A stretch of 32,286 bases of DNA from Lachnospiraceae bacterium (GCA_009777715.1 WRLH01000030.1:1-32286), one strand, 5' to 3'; positions 15,969 to 24,156 are shown, numbered from the stretch's first letter. Translations and numbers: made by a program. Notes: generated from the sequence alone by a model not told the origin.

Positions 15969-16982
15969 ATGAAAACTATTTTTATTGTCGATGACAATGA
16001 TGTTAATCTTTTGTCAGCGGAAGAAGCTTTATCCGATGATTACCGTGTCTTTACGCTTCCATCAGCGGCGGATATGTTTTCTTTTTTGGAAAAGGTCAAA
16101 CCTGACCTCATTCTCCTTGATATTGAAATGCCAGCAATGAATGGTTTCGAAGCTCTCCAAAAGCTAAAAGAGGACGAGCGTTTTTCTGATATTTTTGTCA
16201 TCTTCCTGACCAGCAGGAAAGACACGACTGCCGAGGTCCGCGGGTTTGAGCTAGGCGCGGTCGATTTTATCCATAAGCCTTTTACGAAACCGATTCTTTT
16301 AAACCGGATTAAGACCCATCTTGAAATAGAAGCAATCATCAACGAACAGACAAGCGAATTAAGGGCGCTTCGCAACAGCACCGTTTCAGCCCTAGCCCGC
16401 GTAGTGGAAAACCGTGACGATTTTACCGGAAACCATATCGAACGGACAGCGATGTTTATGGAAATATTGCTAAAGGCCATGCTCCGGCTTGGCGTATATG
16501 CCGATACGATCAGCAAGTGGGACATGGATGCGGTTATCCTGGCTTCGCGCTTGCATGATGTTGGCAAGGTCACTATCTCTGACCTTATCCTTAACAAGCC
16601 GGGCAAGCTTACGATTGAAGAATTTGAAGCCATGAAAAAACATACGCTTGAGGGCGAAAGAATCATTAATGAAATCATCGTTGATTCCGGCTACCAAGAT
16701 TTACTGCACCATGCCAAGCTTTTTGCCGGATTCCATCATGAGCGGTTCGACGGAAGCGGTTATCCCCATGGCAAAAAGGGCGAGGATATCCCCTTGCAGG
16801 GGCGGGTGATGGCGATTGTTGATGTTTATGACGCGCTTATTTCCGAGCGTCCTTACAAAGGGGCATTTTCCCATGACAAAGCCCTTGATATTATTATCGA
16901 AAGCAAAGGATCTCACTTTGATCCCAAAATAGTAAATGTTTTTCTGGAAGTTAGCGATCTTTTCGCTGAGGTAGAACCGTGA
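15969..16982 (+). CDS. Response regulator with HD-GYP cyclic-di-GMP phosphodiesterase output
   Basis: This 337-residue cytoplasmic protein joins a receiver domain to an HD-GYP domain, the metal-dependent phosphodiesterase that degrades cyclic-di-GMP. In the receiver, Asp8/Asp9, the phospho-acceptor Asp51 (LLDIEMP), Thr81 and Lys103 (HKPF) are all present. The HD-GYP domain has NHIERT (His157), the HD dyad in LHDVGK (His196, Asp197), and HHERFDGSGYP at 256-266 with the GYP triplet intact, then DVYDALISERPYKGAFSHDKAL. Start choice: ATG at 15969, since MKTIFIVDDN is where receiver domains begin; an upstream TTG in the same frame overlaps the -35 box. The stop overlaps the GTG start of the histidine kinase, so the two are coupled and the kinase is the likely phosphodonor. 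Confidence 0.94.
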   Translation: MKTIFIVDDNDVNLLSAEEALSDDYRVFTLPSAADMFSFLEKVKPDLILLDIEMPAMNGFEALQKLKEDERFSDIFVIFLTSRKDTTAEVRGFELGAVDFIHKPFTKPILLNRIKTHLEIEAIINEQTSELRALRNSTVSALARVVENRDDFTGNHIERTAMFMEILLKAMLRLGVYADTISKWDMDAVILASRLHDVGKVTISDLILNKPGKLTIEEFEAMKKHTLEGERIINEIIVDSGYQDLLHHAKLFAGFHHERFDGSGYPHGKKGEDIPLQGRVMAIVDVYDALISERPYKGAFSHDKALDIIIESKGSHFDPKIVNVFLEVSDLFAEVEP

Positions 16983-19975
16983 AGTTATCTAAAAGTACAT
17001 TGATTTCATTTCTTGTGACCTTGATATTATCATTTGTGATAATATTTATTGTTATATTCAACCGCTCCGAAAATGAAAAGCTCCAAGTCGAGCAAATTAC
17101 CCTAGGATCAATTATTAACCTAAGCGACAGCATTACATCATTGCTTACCAAAATCGAAACCTTAGCCTTAATCGCAAAAAATCCCGATTATGGAAAAGAG
17201 TTTAATAATATGGCCCCGCTTTTGCTTGACAACCCGGTCATCCTTAATTTCCTCTTAGCCCCTAATGGGGTTGTTGAACACGTTTATACGCCATATGAGG
17301 GGGGCGAAAGTGTGCTTGGGTTCGATTTTTTCCAGGAAAGCAGCGGCAATCTTGAGGCGATGATGGCAATTGAGCTTCGCCAGACAGTCATTGCCGGCCC
17401 TTTTTTATCGGTGCAAGGTCAAGAGGTGCTGGCAGCAAGAAGGGCTGTTTTTGTCAATACGCCTGATGGCGGTGAGGAGTTATGGGGGATTGTTTCTGTT
17501 ACGCTGAAATTCCCCGAAGTTTTTGATTCCTTAAACATCGGCAACTGGTCCAATGAGAGCCATCCCTTTGAATTATGGCGGATTAATCCCGATACCGGCG
17601 AACGCCAAGTCCTGTTAAGCAATGATGAAAAAGCCAAAAAAACAGCACAAACAATGGTTAAGCATTTTCCGATCCTCCATGCTGATTGGTATCTGGATGT
17701 AACTTACGGCGGGGCATGGTATACTTATCTTGAGAACTGGCTGCTTCTTTGCGTCGGCTTAATTGTCAGCTTTTTTGTTTTGGCCCTGCTTCACAAAAAT
17801 GACAGCTTTAACCGCATGAAACGGCGGCTAAAAGAAGAAGAACGGATTCTCCTCATGCTGGATTCAGCTCCAATCTGCTGCCAAATTTGGAATAAAGAAC
17901 GAAAGACGATTGGCTGTAACGAAGCCGCAGTAAAATTATATGACTTATCGAGCAAGGAAGAATATGCAGAGCGTTTCCTTGATTTTTCGCCCGAGTTCCA
18001 GCCCGATGGCCAAAGGTCGCTTGAAAAAGCGATTGCCCTTGTTAACAAAGCTTTCGAAGGCCAGACTGTTGAATTTGAATGGCTTCACCTGCATCCTAAT
18101 GGGACCCTTATCCCAGCGGAGATAACCCTTATTGGCGTTCCCTATGGTGATGAGCGGGTTGTGCTTGGTTATACAAGGGATCTGCGCAAGCAAAAAGAGC
18201 TGACCGACAAGCTTTCCGAAGCCCTAGACCAAGCCTTGGCTGCCAGCAATACCAAAAGCATTTTTCTGGCAAATATGAGCCACGAAATACGCACTCCGCT
18301 TAACGCAATCCTGGGCATGAGTGAAATCCAATTGCAAAAAGAAACGCTTCCCCCGAATACGGAAGAGGCTTTTAATATCATTTATGATTCGGCGGAATTG
18401 CTGGGCAATATCATCAATGACATTCTTGACTTTTCCAAAATCGAAACCGGAAAGCTTGAATTTAATCCGACCATTTATGATATAACTGATTTAATTAATG
18501 ATTGCGTTGGGATAACCCGGATGCGTTATGAGTCAAAGCCGATTGACTTTGTCCTGAAAGCTGATCCGAATACCCCGCTTTCACTAAAGGGCGATGAGCT
18601 TCGGTTAAAGCAGATCCTTAACAACCTTTTATCCAATGCTTACAAATATACTGACAGGGGTTCAGTCAAACTGGAAATTTTTACCATTGAGACCGATGAA
18701 AATAATATAATTCTGACATTCCGGGTCAGCGATTCCGGGCAGGGCATGACTGAAGAAGAAATTGCCGCTATTTTCGAAGAATATGCCCGTTTCAATTTGA
18801 AGAAAAATATCGCCGTTTCCGGGGCTGGGCTGGGCATGAGCATTACCAAGCGGCTTCTTGACTTAATGAACGGCACTATTTCGGTCGAAAGTAAGCCTGG
18901 CAAGGGCAGCGTTTTCACGGTTGAAATTCCCCAGGAGCGGGCAGGAACAGAAGTAATCGGCCCCGCTTTCGAAGAAAACTTTAAAGTTAACCACCTTGAA
19001 TATAATCTCCGCTCAAATAAAACGCAGTTTACCCGCGAATATATGCCATATGGCAAGGTGCTTATCGTTGACGATGTCGAAACGAACCTTTTTGTCGCCA
19101 AGGGGCTGCTTGTCCCTTATGGCCTGATGATTGATACAGTCACCAGCGGCTTTGAGGCGATTGAGCTGGTAAAAAGCGGCCATACTTACGACATCATTTT
19201 TATGGACCATATGATGCCGCAATTAGACGGAATGGAAACAGCCAAATTTTTGCGCGAATCCGGATATAACCAGCCGATCGTTGCCTTGACCGCCAATGCC
19301 GCCGCCGGACAAGCGGATTATTTCCTTGCCAATGGTTTTGACGCATTTATTCCCAAACCAATTGACATGAACGAGCTTAATATCGTTCTTAACGAGTTAA
19401 TCCGTGATAAGCAGCCAAGTGAAATGATTGAAGCGGCTAGGCGCGAAAACAAAGAAACGGTTGTTCCGGCCGAAAAAATATATACCTTGGCGGAATCTGT
19501 CATTGCCGCTTTTTTAAGAGATGCCAAAAAAGCACTGGCTGTCCTTGATGTTTTGTACGCAAAGCTGACATTTGAAGATGAAAAGGATATCCAGCTTTAT
19601 ATTACAAGTGTCCACGGCATGAAAAATGCCCTTGAAATCATCGGCGAACAAGACTTATCGGCTTTTGCCTTTGATTTGGAGCAAGCTGGCCGCGAACGCA
19701 ATATGGAACTTCTGCTCAAAAAAACGCCAACTCTGTTAGATAATATCCGCTCTTTGGTCTCAAAAATCAATTTACTGGAAGACCATGAAAACGAGGGCGA
19801 ATTTGATATTGATGAAGTTTTTCTCGTTAAGAAGATGGCAGCTATTAAAGAAGCCTGTGCCGAGTTTGACAAAAAAACGATTAAGCAAGCCTTAACTGAA
19901 TTAAAGGGAAAGGTTTGGTCGCATCAAACTGTCAGCGATCTTGAAAGTCGCCGCGATTGCCGGGAATGTGATTAA
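16979..19975 (+). CDS. CHASE-domain hybrid sensor histidine kinase with receiver and HPt-like domains
   Basis: A 998-residue membrane sensor kinase starting at a GTG that overlaps the regulator's stop (GTGA). Membrane helices at about 5-27 and 252-272 bracket an extracytoplasmic CHASE-like sensor (GVVEHVYTPYEGGESVLGFDFF). A PAS region spans about 285-405. The dimerisation domain has NMSHEIRTPLNAILG with phospho-acceptor His435. The ATPase domain has LRLKQILNNLLSNAYKYT, DSGQGM and GAGLGMSITKRL. A receiver follows (VLIVDDVETN) with Asp743 in FMDHMMPQLDG. The C-terminal part has VHGMKNALEIIG with His879, placed as in HPt domains. All phosphorelay sites needed for His-Asp-His-Asp transfer to the HD-GYP regulator are thus present. 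The ligand is unknown; CHASE domains elsewhere bind cytokinin-like or other small molecules. Confidence 0.94.
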   Translation: MKLSKSTLISFLVTLILSFVIIFIVIFNRSENEKLQVEQITLGSIINLSDSITSLLTKIETLALIAKNPDYGKEFNNMAPLLLDNPVILNFLLAPNGVVEHVYTPYEGGESVLGFDFFQESSGNLEAMMAIELRQTVIAGPFLSVQGQEVLAARRAVFVNTPDGGEELWGIVSVTLKFPEVFDSLNIGNWSNESHPFELWRINPDTGERQVLLSNDEKAKKTAQTMVKHFPILHADWYLDVTYGGAWYTYLENWLLLCVGLIVSFFVLALLHKNDSFNRMKRRLKEEERILLMLDSAPICCQIWNKERKTIGCNEAAVKLYDLSSKEEYAERFLDFSPEFQPDGQRSLEKAIALVNKAFEGQTVEFEWLHLHPNGTLIPAEITLIGVPYGDERVVLGYTRDLRKQKELTDKLSEALDQALAASNTKSIFLANMSHEIRTPLNAILGMSEIQLQKETLPPNTEEAFNIIYDSAELLGNIINDILDFSKIETGKLEFNPTIYDITDLINDCVGITRMRYESKPIDFVLKADPNTPLSLKGDELRLKQILNNLLSNAYKYTDRGSVKLEIFTIETDENNIILTFRVSDSGQGMTEEEIAAIFEEYARFNLKKNIAVSGAGLGMSITKRLLDLMNGTISVESKPGKGSVFTVEIPQERAGTEVIGPAFEENFKVNHLEYNLRSNKTQFTREYMPYGKVLIVDDVETNLFVAKGLLVPYGLMIDTVTSGFEAIELVKSGHTYDIIFMDHMMPQLDGMETAKFLRESGYNQPIVALTANAAAGQADYFLANGFDAFIPKPIDMNELNIVLNELIRDKQPSEMIEAARRENKETVVPAEKIYTLAESVIAAFLRDAKKALAVLDVLYAKLTFEDEKDIQLYITSVHGMKNALEIIGEQDLSAFAFDLEQAGRERNMELLLKKTPTLLDNIRSLVSKINLLEDHENEGEFDIDEVFLVKKMAAIKEACAEFDKKTIKQALTELKGKVWSHQTVSDLESRRDCRECD

Positions 19976-20005
19976 ACGGTGCAATGATTAGGTTGCTTGG
20001 GTTCG

Positions 20006-20449
20006 TCATTGCGAGTATGATGTATTGCGCTTAATATCAAAAATGACTTCCTCTATGACGGCAACACATTCTTCTATCTTTTTTTCAATATCGGCTCCCC
20101 AAAAGCGGATAACCGTCCAGTTTTCGAATAGCAGACGCTTATTTACCTCATCGTCCCGCTCCATATTGCGGGTAATTTTCTGTACCCAATATTCGCTGTT
20201 TTTCCCTTTTATCAGCCTTGGCTTCAATATCTCCCAATCTTTGCCGTGGAAAAACTCGCTGTCACAGAAAATGGCAATCCGGTATTTCGTAAGGGCAATA
20301 TCCGGCGTTCCGGGCAGCGAAGAATAATTTTTCCGGTAACGGTAGCCGCGTGTCCACAATGCTTTCCTAAGCAAAAGCTCAATCGTTGTGTCTTTGCTCT
20401 TTATGCTCTTCATGTTTTTGGATCGCTGCGTGGCGGTCAGGTTGGGCAT
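20006..20449 (-). CDS. vsr: Very-short-patch-repair-like endonuclease (Vsr family)
   Basis: Vsr nicks 5' of the mismatched T in T:G pairs arising from deamination of 5-methylcytosine. The protein is 147 residues, near the usual length. LTATQRSKNMKSIKSKDTTIELLLRKALWTRGYRYRKN is the family N-terminus. GTPDIAL carries the catalytic Asp50, and IAIFCDSEFFHGKDWE matches the family DGCFWHGH region with His68 kept. KRLLFENWTVIRFWGADIEK is the typical C-terminal strand. The start ATG at 20449 is preferred because AAGGAG lies five bases before it; a GTG two codons earlier overlaps that site. Vsr genes usually sit next to a cytosine methyltransferase, but none is in the window, so this copy looks solitary. 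A sigma-A promoter lies about 46 bases upstream. Confidence 0.85.
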   Translation of the reverse strand: MPNLTATQRSKNMKSIKSKDTTIELLLRKALWTRGYRYRKNYSSLPGTPDIALTKYRIAIFCDSEFFHGKDWEILKPRLIKGKNSEYWVQKITRNMERDDEVNKRLLFENWTVIRFWGADIEKKIEECVAVIEEVIFDIKRNTSYSQ

Positions 20450-20494
20450 GGGCACTCCTTGGCGGGTGAGTGGGGATGTTGATACCTTTACTTA

Positions 20495-20523
20495 ACTATA
20501 AATGTTGGAGGACAAAATTGCAA
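20495..20523 (-). promoter_or_regulatory. Sigma-A type promoter of vsr
   Basis: The minus strand has TTGCAA (20523-20518), 17 bp, then TATAGT (20500-20495). The start codon of vsr is about 45 bases downstream. Confidence 0.5.
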
Positions 20524-20595
20524 CTTGATTTTAATGAATTAATTATATTATGACTACTCAAAAGATTGGTTTTAAGCAAAAATTTTTAAGGGGCA

Positions 20596-20832
20596 GTGCA
20601 TGATTTTGCGGAAAAAATAAAAGTCCTTGGATTTTTTGTAGAGTTTGCCGAAAAGTCCTTGCATATTTTGCTCTGGCAAGGGAAACAAGAAGTTCGCTTA
20701 AAAGTTTACAGGGAAAAATACAACCCGCCCATTTCCCTTAGAACCTCAATGAGGGATTACCGTGAGGAAAGCTGGCTTATAAATGTCCCCCTGTATGCGA
20801 TTGGCGTTAAGGGCTGTTCTGTAATCACTTAA
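20596..20832 (+). CDS. Doubtful small ORF, 78 codons
   Basis: An open frame runs from a GTG at 20596 to a TAA at 20830-20832. AAGGGG lies only two bases before the GTG, which is too close for a good ribosome binding site. The predicted peptide is mixed hydrophobic and basic (for example FAEKSLHILLWQ and SWLINVPLYAIGV), with no signal peptide and no family I recognise. It could be a real small protein or a remnant of a lost gene. An 17-codon open frame starting at an ATG at 20550 ends just inside it. The region 20450-20849 between vsr and guaA otherwise holds only the vsr promoter, and I see no other structure in it. Confidence 0.25.
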   Translation: MHDFAEKIKVLGFFVEFAEKSLHILLWQGKQEVRLKVYREKYNPPISLRTSMRDYREESWLINVPLYAIGVKGCSVIT

Positions 20833-20849
20833 GGTAAGTAGTCTTTTTC

Positions 20850-22154
20850 CTACTCCCACTCAATCGTTGCCACTGGCTTAGGGCTCAAATCATAGCAGAC
20901 GCGGTTTACATTTTTTACTTCATATAGGATTCTTGCTGTTATTTTCTGGAGCAGCGGCCATTCGATTTCCTCTATTGATGCTGTCATTGCGTCAATGGTA
21001 TTGATGGCGCGGATGATGACGGTGTATTCGTAAGTGCGGGTGTGGTTGCGGACGCCAACGGATTTAAAGTCGGGGATTGCGGTGAAATATTGCCAGACTT
21101 TTTTGTCGAGGCCAGCGCGTTTAAATTCTTCGCGGAGAATCGCGTCTGATTCGCGGACTGCATAAAGGCGGTCGCGGGTGATCGCGCCAAGGCAGCGGAC
21201 ACCGAGGCCGGGGCCGGGGAATGGCTGACGGAAAACCATTTCGTCCGGCAAGCCAAGCTCAAGCCCGCAAGCGCGGACTTCATCTTTAAAAAGCTGGCGG
21301 ATAGGTTCGACCAAATCAAACTGCATATCTGCGGGCAGGCCGCCGACATTGTGATGGGATTTGATTACTGTGGCGGTTTTTGTGCCGCTTTCAACGATAT
21401 CCGGATAAATAGTTCCTTGGGCTAAAAAGCTGATTGCGCAAGTTCCGCCGAGGCGGCGGGCTTCTTCTTCAAAAATGCGGATAAATTCAATGCCGATTAT
21501 TTTTCTTTTTTCTTCTGGTTCAGCGATTCCTTCTAACTTCGTTAAAATGCGTTCGGTTGCGTCAACATAAACGAGGTTGGCAGCAAGCTGTTTTTCGAAA
21601 ACTTCGATAACATATTCCGACTCGTCTTTGCGCATTAAGCCGTTGTTGACATGGACACAAACTAAGTTGCTTCCAATTGCCTTAATCAGCAAGGCCGCAA
21701 CAACAGAACTATCAACGCCGCCGGACAAAGCTAATAATACTTTTTTATCGCCTACTTGGCTACGGATTAATTCGATTTGATCAGCAACGAAGTTTTTCAT
21801 ATTCCAGTTCGCTGTTGCTTTGCAGGTATCAAAAATAAAATCCTTTAAATGGGGGGCAGCCGTTTCCCAATCCGGATATTCGGCATTCCAGTTGCCTGGG
21901 CGATATGCTATCGCCATAATGGGGTAGCCGCTTTCGGCAAGGTGGGCTCCCACGCTTATAGGCTCGCCATCAATGATATTATTCGGCCCGCCATAGATAA
22001 TAATGCCCTTGGCATTCGTTAATGCCCTAAGCTCCGAAGCGGATATATCATGGGGGTATATTTCGCTGTAAACGCCCAAGGCCCTGATTTCACGCGCTAA
22101 GCTGGTATTCTCGGTACTGCCCAAATCAAGGATAATAATCATGTCTTGTTTCAT
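20850..22154 (-). CDS. guaA: GMP synthase with shortened, apparently inactive glutaminase domain
   Basis: GuaA converts XMP to GMP with ATP and nitrogen from glutamine or ammonia. The C-terminal synthetase is complete: the pyrophosphatase P-loop SGGVDSS at 144-150, then FLAQGTIYPDIVESG, SHHNVGGLP, VRACGLELGLP, RQPFPGPGLGVRCLG and the dimerisation end SPKPVATIEWE. The N-terminal amidotransferase begins normally (IIILDLGSTENTSLAREIRALGVYSEI, IIIYGGPNNI) but has Ala83 (AIAYR) where the catalytic Cys of GICYG belongs. It then jumps to the domain's end, lacking the His-Glu dyad. The protein is 434 residues against about 510-525 for full enzymes. It should therefore use free ammonia or a separate glutaminase. 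GGAG is about 13 bases before the ATG, an unusually long spacing. The gene lies 33 nt downstream of the CofE-like gene. Confidence 0.9.
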   Translation of the reverse strand: MKQDMIIILDLGSTENTSLAREIRALGVYSEIYPHDISASELRALTNAKGIIIYGGPNNIIDGEPISVGAHLAESGYPIMAIAYRPGNWNAEYPDWETAAPHLKDFIFDTCKATANWNMKNFVADQIELIRSQVGDKKVLLALSGGVDSSVVAALLIKAIGSNLVCVHVNNGLMRKDESEYVIEVFEKQLAANLVYVDATERILTKLEGIAEPEEKRKIIGIEFIRIFEEEARRLGGTCAISFLAQGTIYPDIVESGTKTATVIKSHHNVGGLPADMQFDLVEPIRQLFKDEVRACGLELGLPDEMVFRQPFPGPGLGVRCLGAITRDRLYAVRESDAILREEFKRAGLDKKVWQYFTAIPDFKSVGVRNHTRTYEYTVIIRAINTIDAMTASIEEIEWPLLQKITARILYEVKNVNRVCYDLSPKPVATIEWE

Positions 22155-22187
22155 ACTGAATGTAAACTCCTAGCCACTAAAATTATT

Positions 22188-23363
22188 TCATTCCGAGGCA
22201 AAATTCTCAAAGTAGCCTGACACCAAAATAATTGGCGTTCCTTTGTCGCCGCTTCCGCCCATCAAATCACACAGGCTGCCAATCAAATCGGTATAACGCC
22301 GCGGGGTAGTGCCAAGGGCCTTGTCGCCCAGCTCGCTATCTTTGCTTTTTATGGCTGCGGTCATGGCATTTCGCGCTTCCGCTTCTGATTTTCCGGCTAA
22401 ATCATTATCGAGCAAGTATTTTAACTTTAGCTCGTTTGGTGTTCCGATAAGGCCCTTGGTATAAGCAGGGGAAACAACCGGGTCGGCCAATTCCCATATT
22501 TTTCCAACCGGATCTTTGAATGCCCCATCACCGTAAACCATCACTTCGATTTTTTTGCCTGTTTTTTCAAGAATGAGTGTTTGGATTTCTTCGACTAAAG
22601 CTTGGCAGTCACGGGGAAACAGCTTAACTTTGTTCTCCGTTGCCATATTTGAGCCAAGCAAGCCATATAGTTCATTGTAGCCGCTGCCATCAACGCTTTG
22701 CGCCAAAACATCATCAAGCCCATAAACAATCTTCGCTCCGGCTTCCTTTAGCAAACGCTTAGTCCGGTGTCTTGTATGAATGTCGCAAGCTAATACATTC
22801 GGGGTATATTTGAGAATTGCCCGCGGATCATTGGCAAAAATCAGCTCAATATTCTCACCGAGGCTTTTATAGTATTCGGCATAATCCATTCCTGTAAAAG
22901 GATGCTTTACATCATAACCAAATAGCTCGCGATAACGCTTTTCATCTAGCACGTCAGTATAAGGGTTAATTCCGGCTTCATCGAGCATATCCCAATTAAT
23001 CAGTTCGTTGCCAACTTCATCGGCAGGATAAGATAGCATGATGTATAGCTTCGTACAGCCACCGGCAATGCCCCGGAGCATATTCGCAAAACGGTTGCGG
23101 GAAAGAATCGGGAAAACGATTGCTAATTCCTGGCCGCCGAATTTTGCGCGGATATCCGCGGCAATCTGGCTGATTTCTGCGTAGTTGCCCTGTGACCTGG
23201 CAACCACGGCTTCAGTAATACCAATTACGTCCTTGTCGTTAAGCGAGAAATTCTCTTCCTCGGCCGCCGAAAGTACGCAATTTACGACAATATTTGCAAG
23301 GTCGTCACCCGACCTGATTAATGGGGCCCTTATGCCTCGGGCAATTGTTCCTATTTTCCTCAT
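22188..23363 (-). CDS. CofE-like (coenzyme F420-0:L-glutamate ligase family) protein
   Basis: This 391-residue protein resembles gamma-glutamyl ligases of the CofE/FbiB family, which attach glutamate to coenzyme F420-0. The N-terminal pattern GTIARGIRAPLIRSGDDLANIV, then DVIGITEAVVARSQGNYAEI, follows the CofE fold; later segments MVYGDGAFKDPVGKIWELADPVVSPAY and a GSGDKGTPIILVSGYF end are less conserved. The F420 pathway is not a normal trait of spore-forming Clostridia, no other F420 gene is in the window, and the true substrate may be a different carboxylate. It lies 33 nt before guaA and shares its direction, so the pair could be cotranscribed. No metabolic link between them is obvious, and the association may be only positional. 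Confidence 0.7.
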   Translation of the reverse strand: MRKIGTIARGIRAPLIRSGDDLANIVVNCVLSAAEEENFSLNDKDVIGITEAVVARSQGNYAEISQIAADIRAKFGGQELAIVFPILSRNRFANMLRGIAGGCTKLYIMLSYPADEVGNELINWDMLDEAGINPYTDVLDEKRYRELFGYDVKHPFTGMDYAEYYKSLGENIELIFANDPRAILKYTPNVLACDIHTRHRTKRLLKEAGAKIVYGLDDVLAQSVDGSGYNELYGLLGSNMATENKVKLFPRDCQALVEEIQTLILEKTGKKIEVMVYGDGAFKDPVGKIWELADPVVSPAYTKGLIGTPNELKLKYLLDNDLAGKSEAEARNAMTAAIKSKDSELGDKALGTTPRRYTDLIGSLCDLMGGSGDKGTPIILVSGYFENFASE

Positions 23364-23451
23364 AAAATCTCCCGCTTTGGTTTATTTGGGATTATTCCCA
23401 CGAAAAGTATCATAACATAAAAAAGATGATAAGTATATATTTTTGCTGATT

Positions 23452-23961
23452 TTATTTTGTGACGACAAAACGCCACAATCGGTCACGGTCTTCAGGCTCG
23501 GCATAGTCGATTCCGATTCTTTTCGTAGCTTTGTACAGGGGCTTGAAACCATCGTCTTCCAGCCAAAGCTGGTCTGACTTAACCAGATCGATGCCGTATA
23601 GACTGCGGTCGATTCCTAATGCCTTGGTCAAGCGGCCAGGGCCGGAGTAACCCTCAACCCCGCGAATCAGCACGCCTCCGGGGAAGCCGCTATCCCCGGC
23701 GACAATATTAAATAAGTGATGGATTCCATAGCACAAATAAATATAGGCTATCCCGCCCTGCTCATATAAAGCCTTCGTCCGCGGGGTCTTCCCCCGGCTG
23801 GCGTGGCAAGCGGTATCCGTTTCGCCATGATAACACTCCGTTTCGGTAATCCGAAGACGGACAATTTCATCACCAAGCTGGCGGCAAAGAATTTTCCCCA
23901 GCAGGTCCGGGGCCAAAACCGTTGCCGGCTGCCGATAATAGTCATACATAATACGGTGCAT
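23452..23961 (-). CDS. mpg: DNA-3-methyladenine glycosylase, AAG/Mpg family
   Basis: Mpg removes alkylated and deaminated purines, starting base excision repair. From the ATG at 23961 the protein has 169 residues, a little shorter than usual. The catalytic region is ITETECYHG (Glu42, with Tyr44) and TDTACHASRGKTPRTKALYEQGGIAYIYLCYGIHHLFNIV, followed by FPGGVLIRGVEG, GPGRLTKALGID and the end KRIGIDYAEPEDRDRLWRFVV. All family landmarks are present. The start was chosen because AAGGA lies eight bases before the 23961 ATG; an ATG four codons later is possible. The longer upstream open frame overlaps the 35-codon gene in another frame and is not used. It lies 37 nt after that small gene and is probably cotranscribed with it. 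Confidence 0.9.
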   Translation of the reverse strand: MHRIMYDYYRQPATVLAPDLLGKILCRQLGDEIVRLRITETECYHGETDTACHASRGKTPRTKALYEQGGIAYIYLCYGIHHLFNIVAGDSGFPGGVLIRGVEGYSGPGRLTKALGIDRSLYGIDLVKSDQLWLEDDGFKPLYKATKRIGIDYAEPEDRDRLWRFVVTK

Positions 23962-23998
23962 AATCCTAATCCTTATGCCAGAAATTCTGGATAAATCT

Positions 23999-24106
23999 TC
24001 ATGCCGCCTCGGCAAAGTATTCCCGATAGTCATCTTCGCTGGCAAACAGCATATAAATCCCTCTGACAAATCCCATGTAACCTTCGCTGACAGTATATCC
24101 TTTCAT
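23999..24106 (-). CDS. Conserved-looking small protein, 35 residues
   Basis: An ATG at 24106 follows a strong GGAGG ribosome binding site (24119-24115) after eight bases. It opens a frame of 35 codons ending in TGA at 24001-23999. The product starts MKGYTVSEGYMGFVRGIYML and ends in an acidic, aromatic-rich tail (FASEDDYREYFAEAA). The repeated aromatic-glycine pattern (GY, GYMGF, GIYMLF, DDYREYF) and the strong start signal argue for a translated gene; it resembles small hypothetical proteins I associate with Clostridia, but I cannot confirm that here. There is no signal peptide. Two palindromes lie in its leader (24120-24134 and 24143-24156). mpg follows in the same direction after 37 nt, so the two probably share a transcript. 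Confidence 0.65.
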   Translation of the reverse strand: MKGYTVSEGYMGFVRGIYMLFASEDDYREYFAEAA

Positions 24107-24119
24107 AAATGCTACCTCC

Positions 24120-24156
24120 ATATCCTGAGGATATTTTCCATTGCGGATTTATCCGC
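24120..24156 (-). promoter_or_regulatory. Two short perfect palindromes in the leader of the 35-codon gene
   Basis: ATATCCTGAGGATAT (24120-24134) and GCGGATTTATCCGC (24143-24156) are perfect inverted repeats just upstream of the GGAGG of the small gene. They could be an operator pair or leader-RNA stems. A clear promoter was not found. Confidence 0.4.

Noticed and set aside
23962-24069. Longer N-terminus of mpg starting at 24069
   Set aside because: The extra residues resemble no Mpg sequence and overlap the 35-codon gene; the 23961 start has a ribosome binding site.
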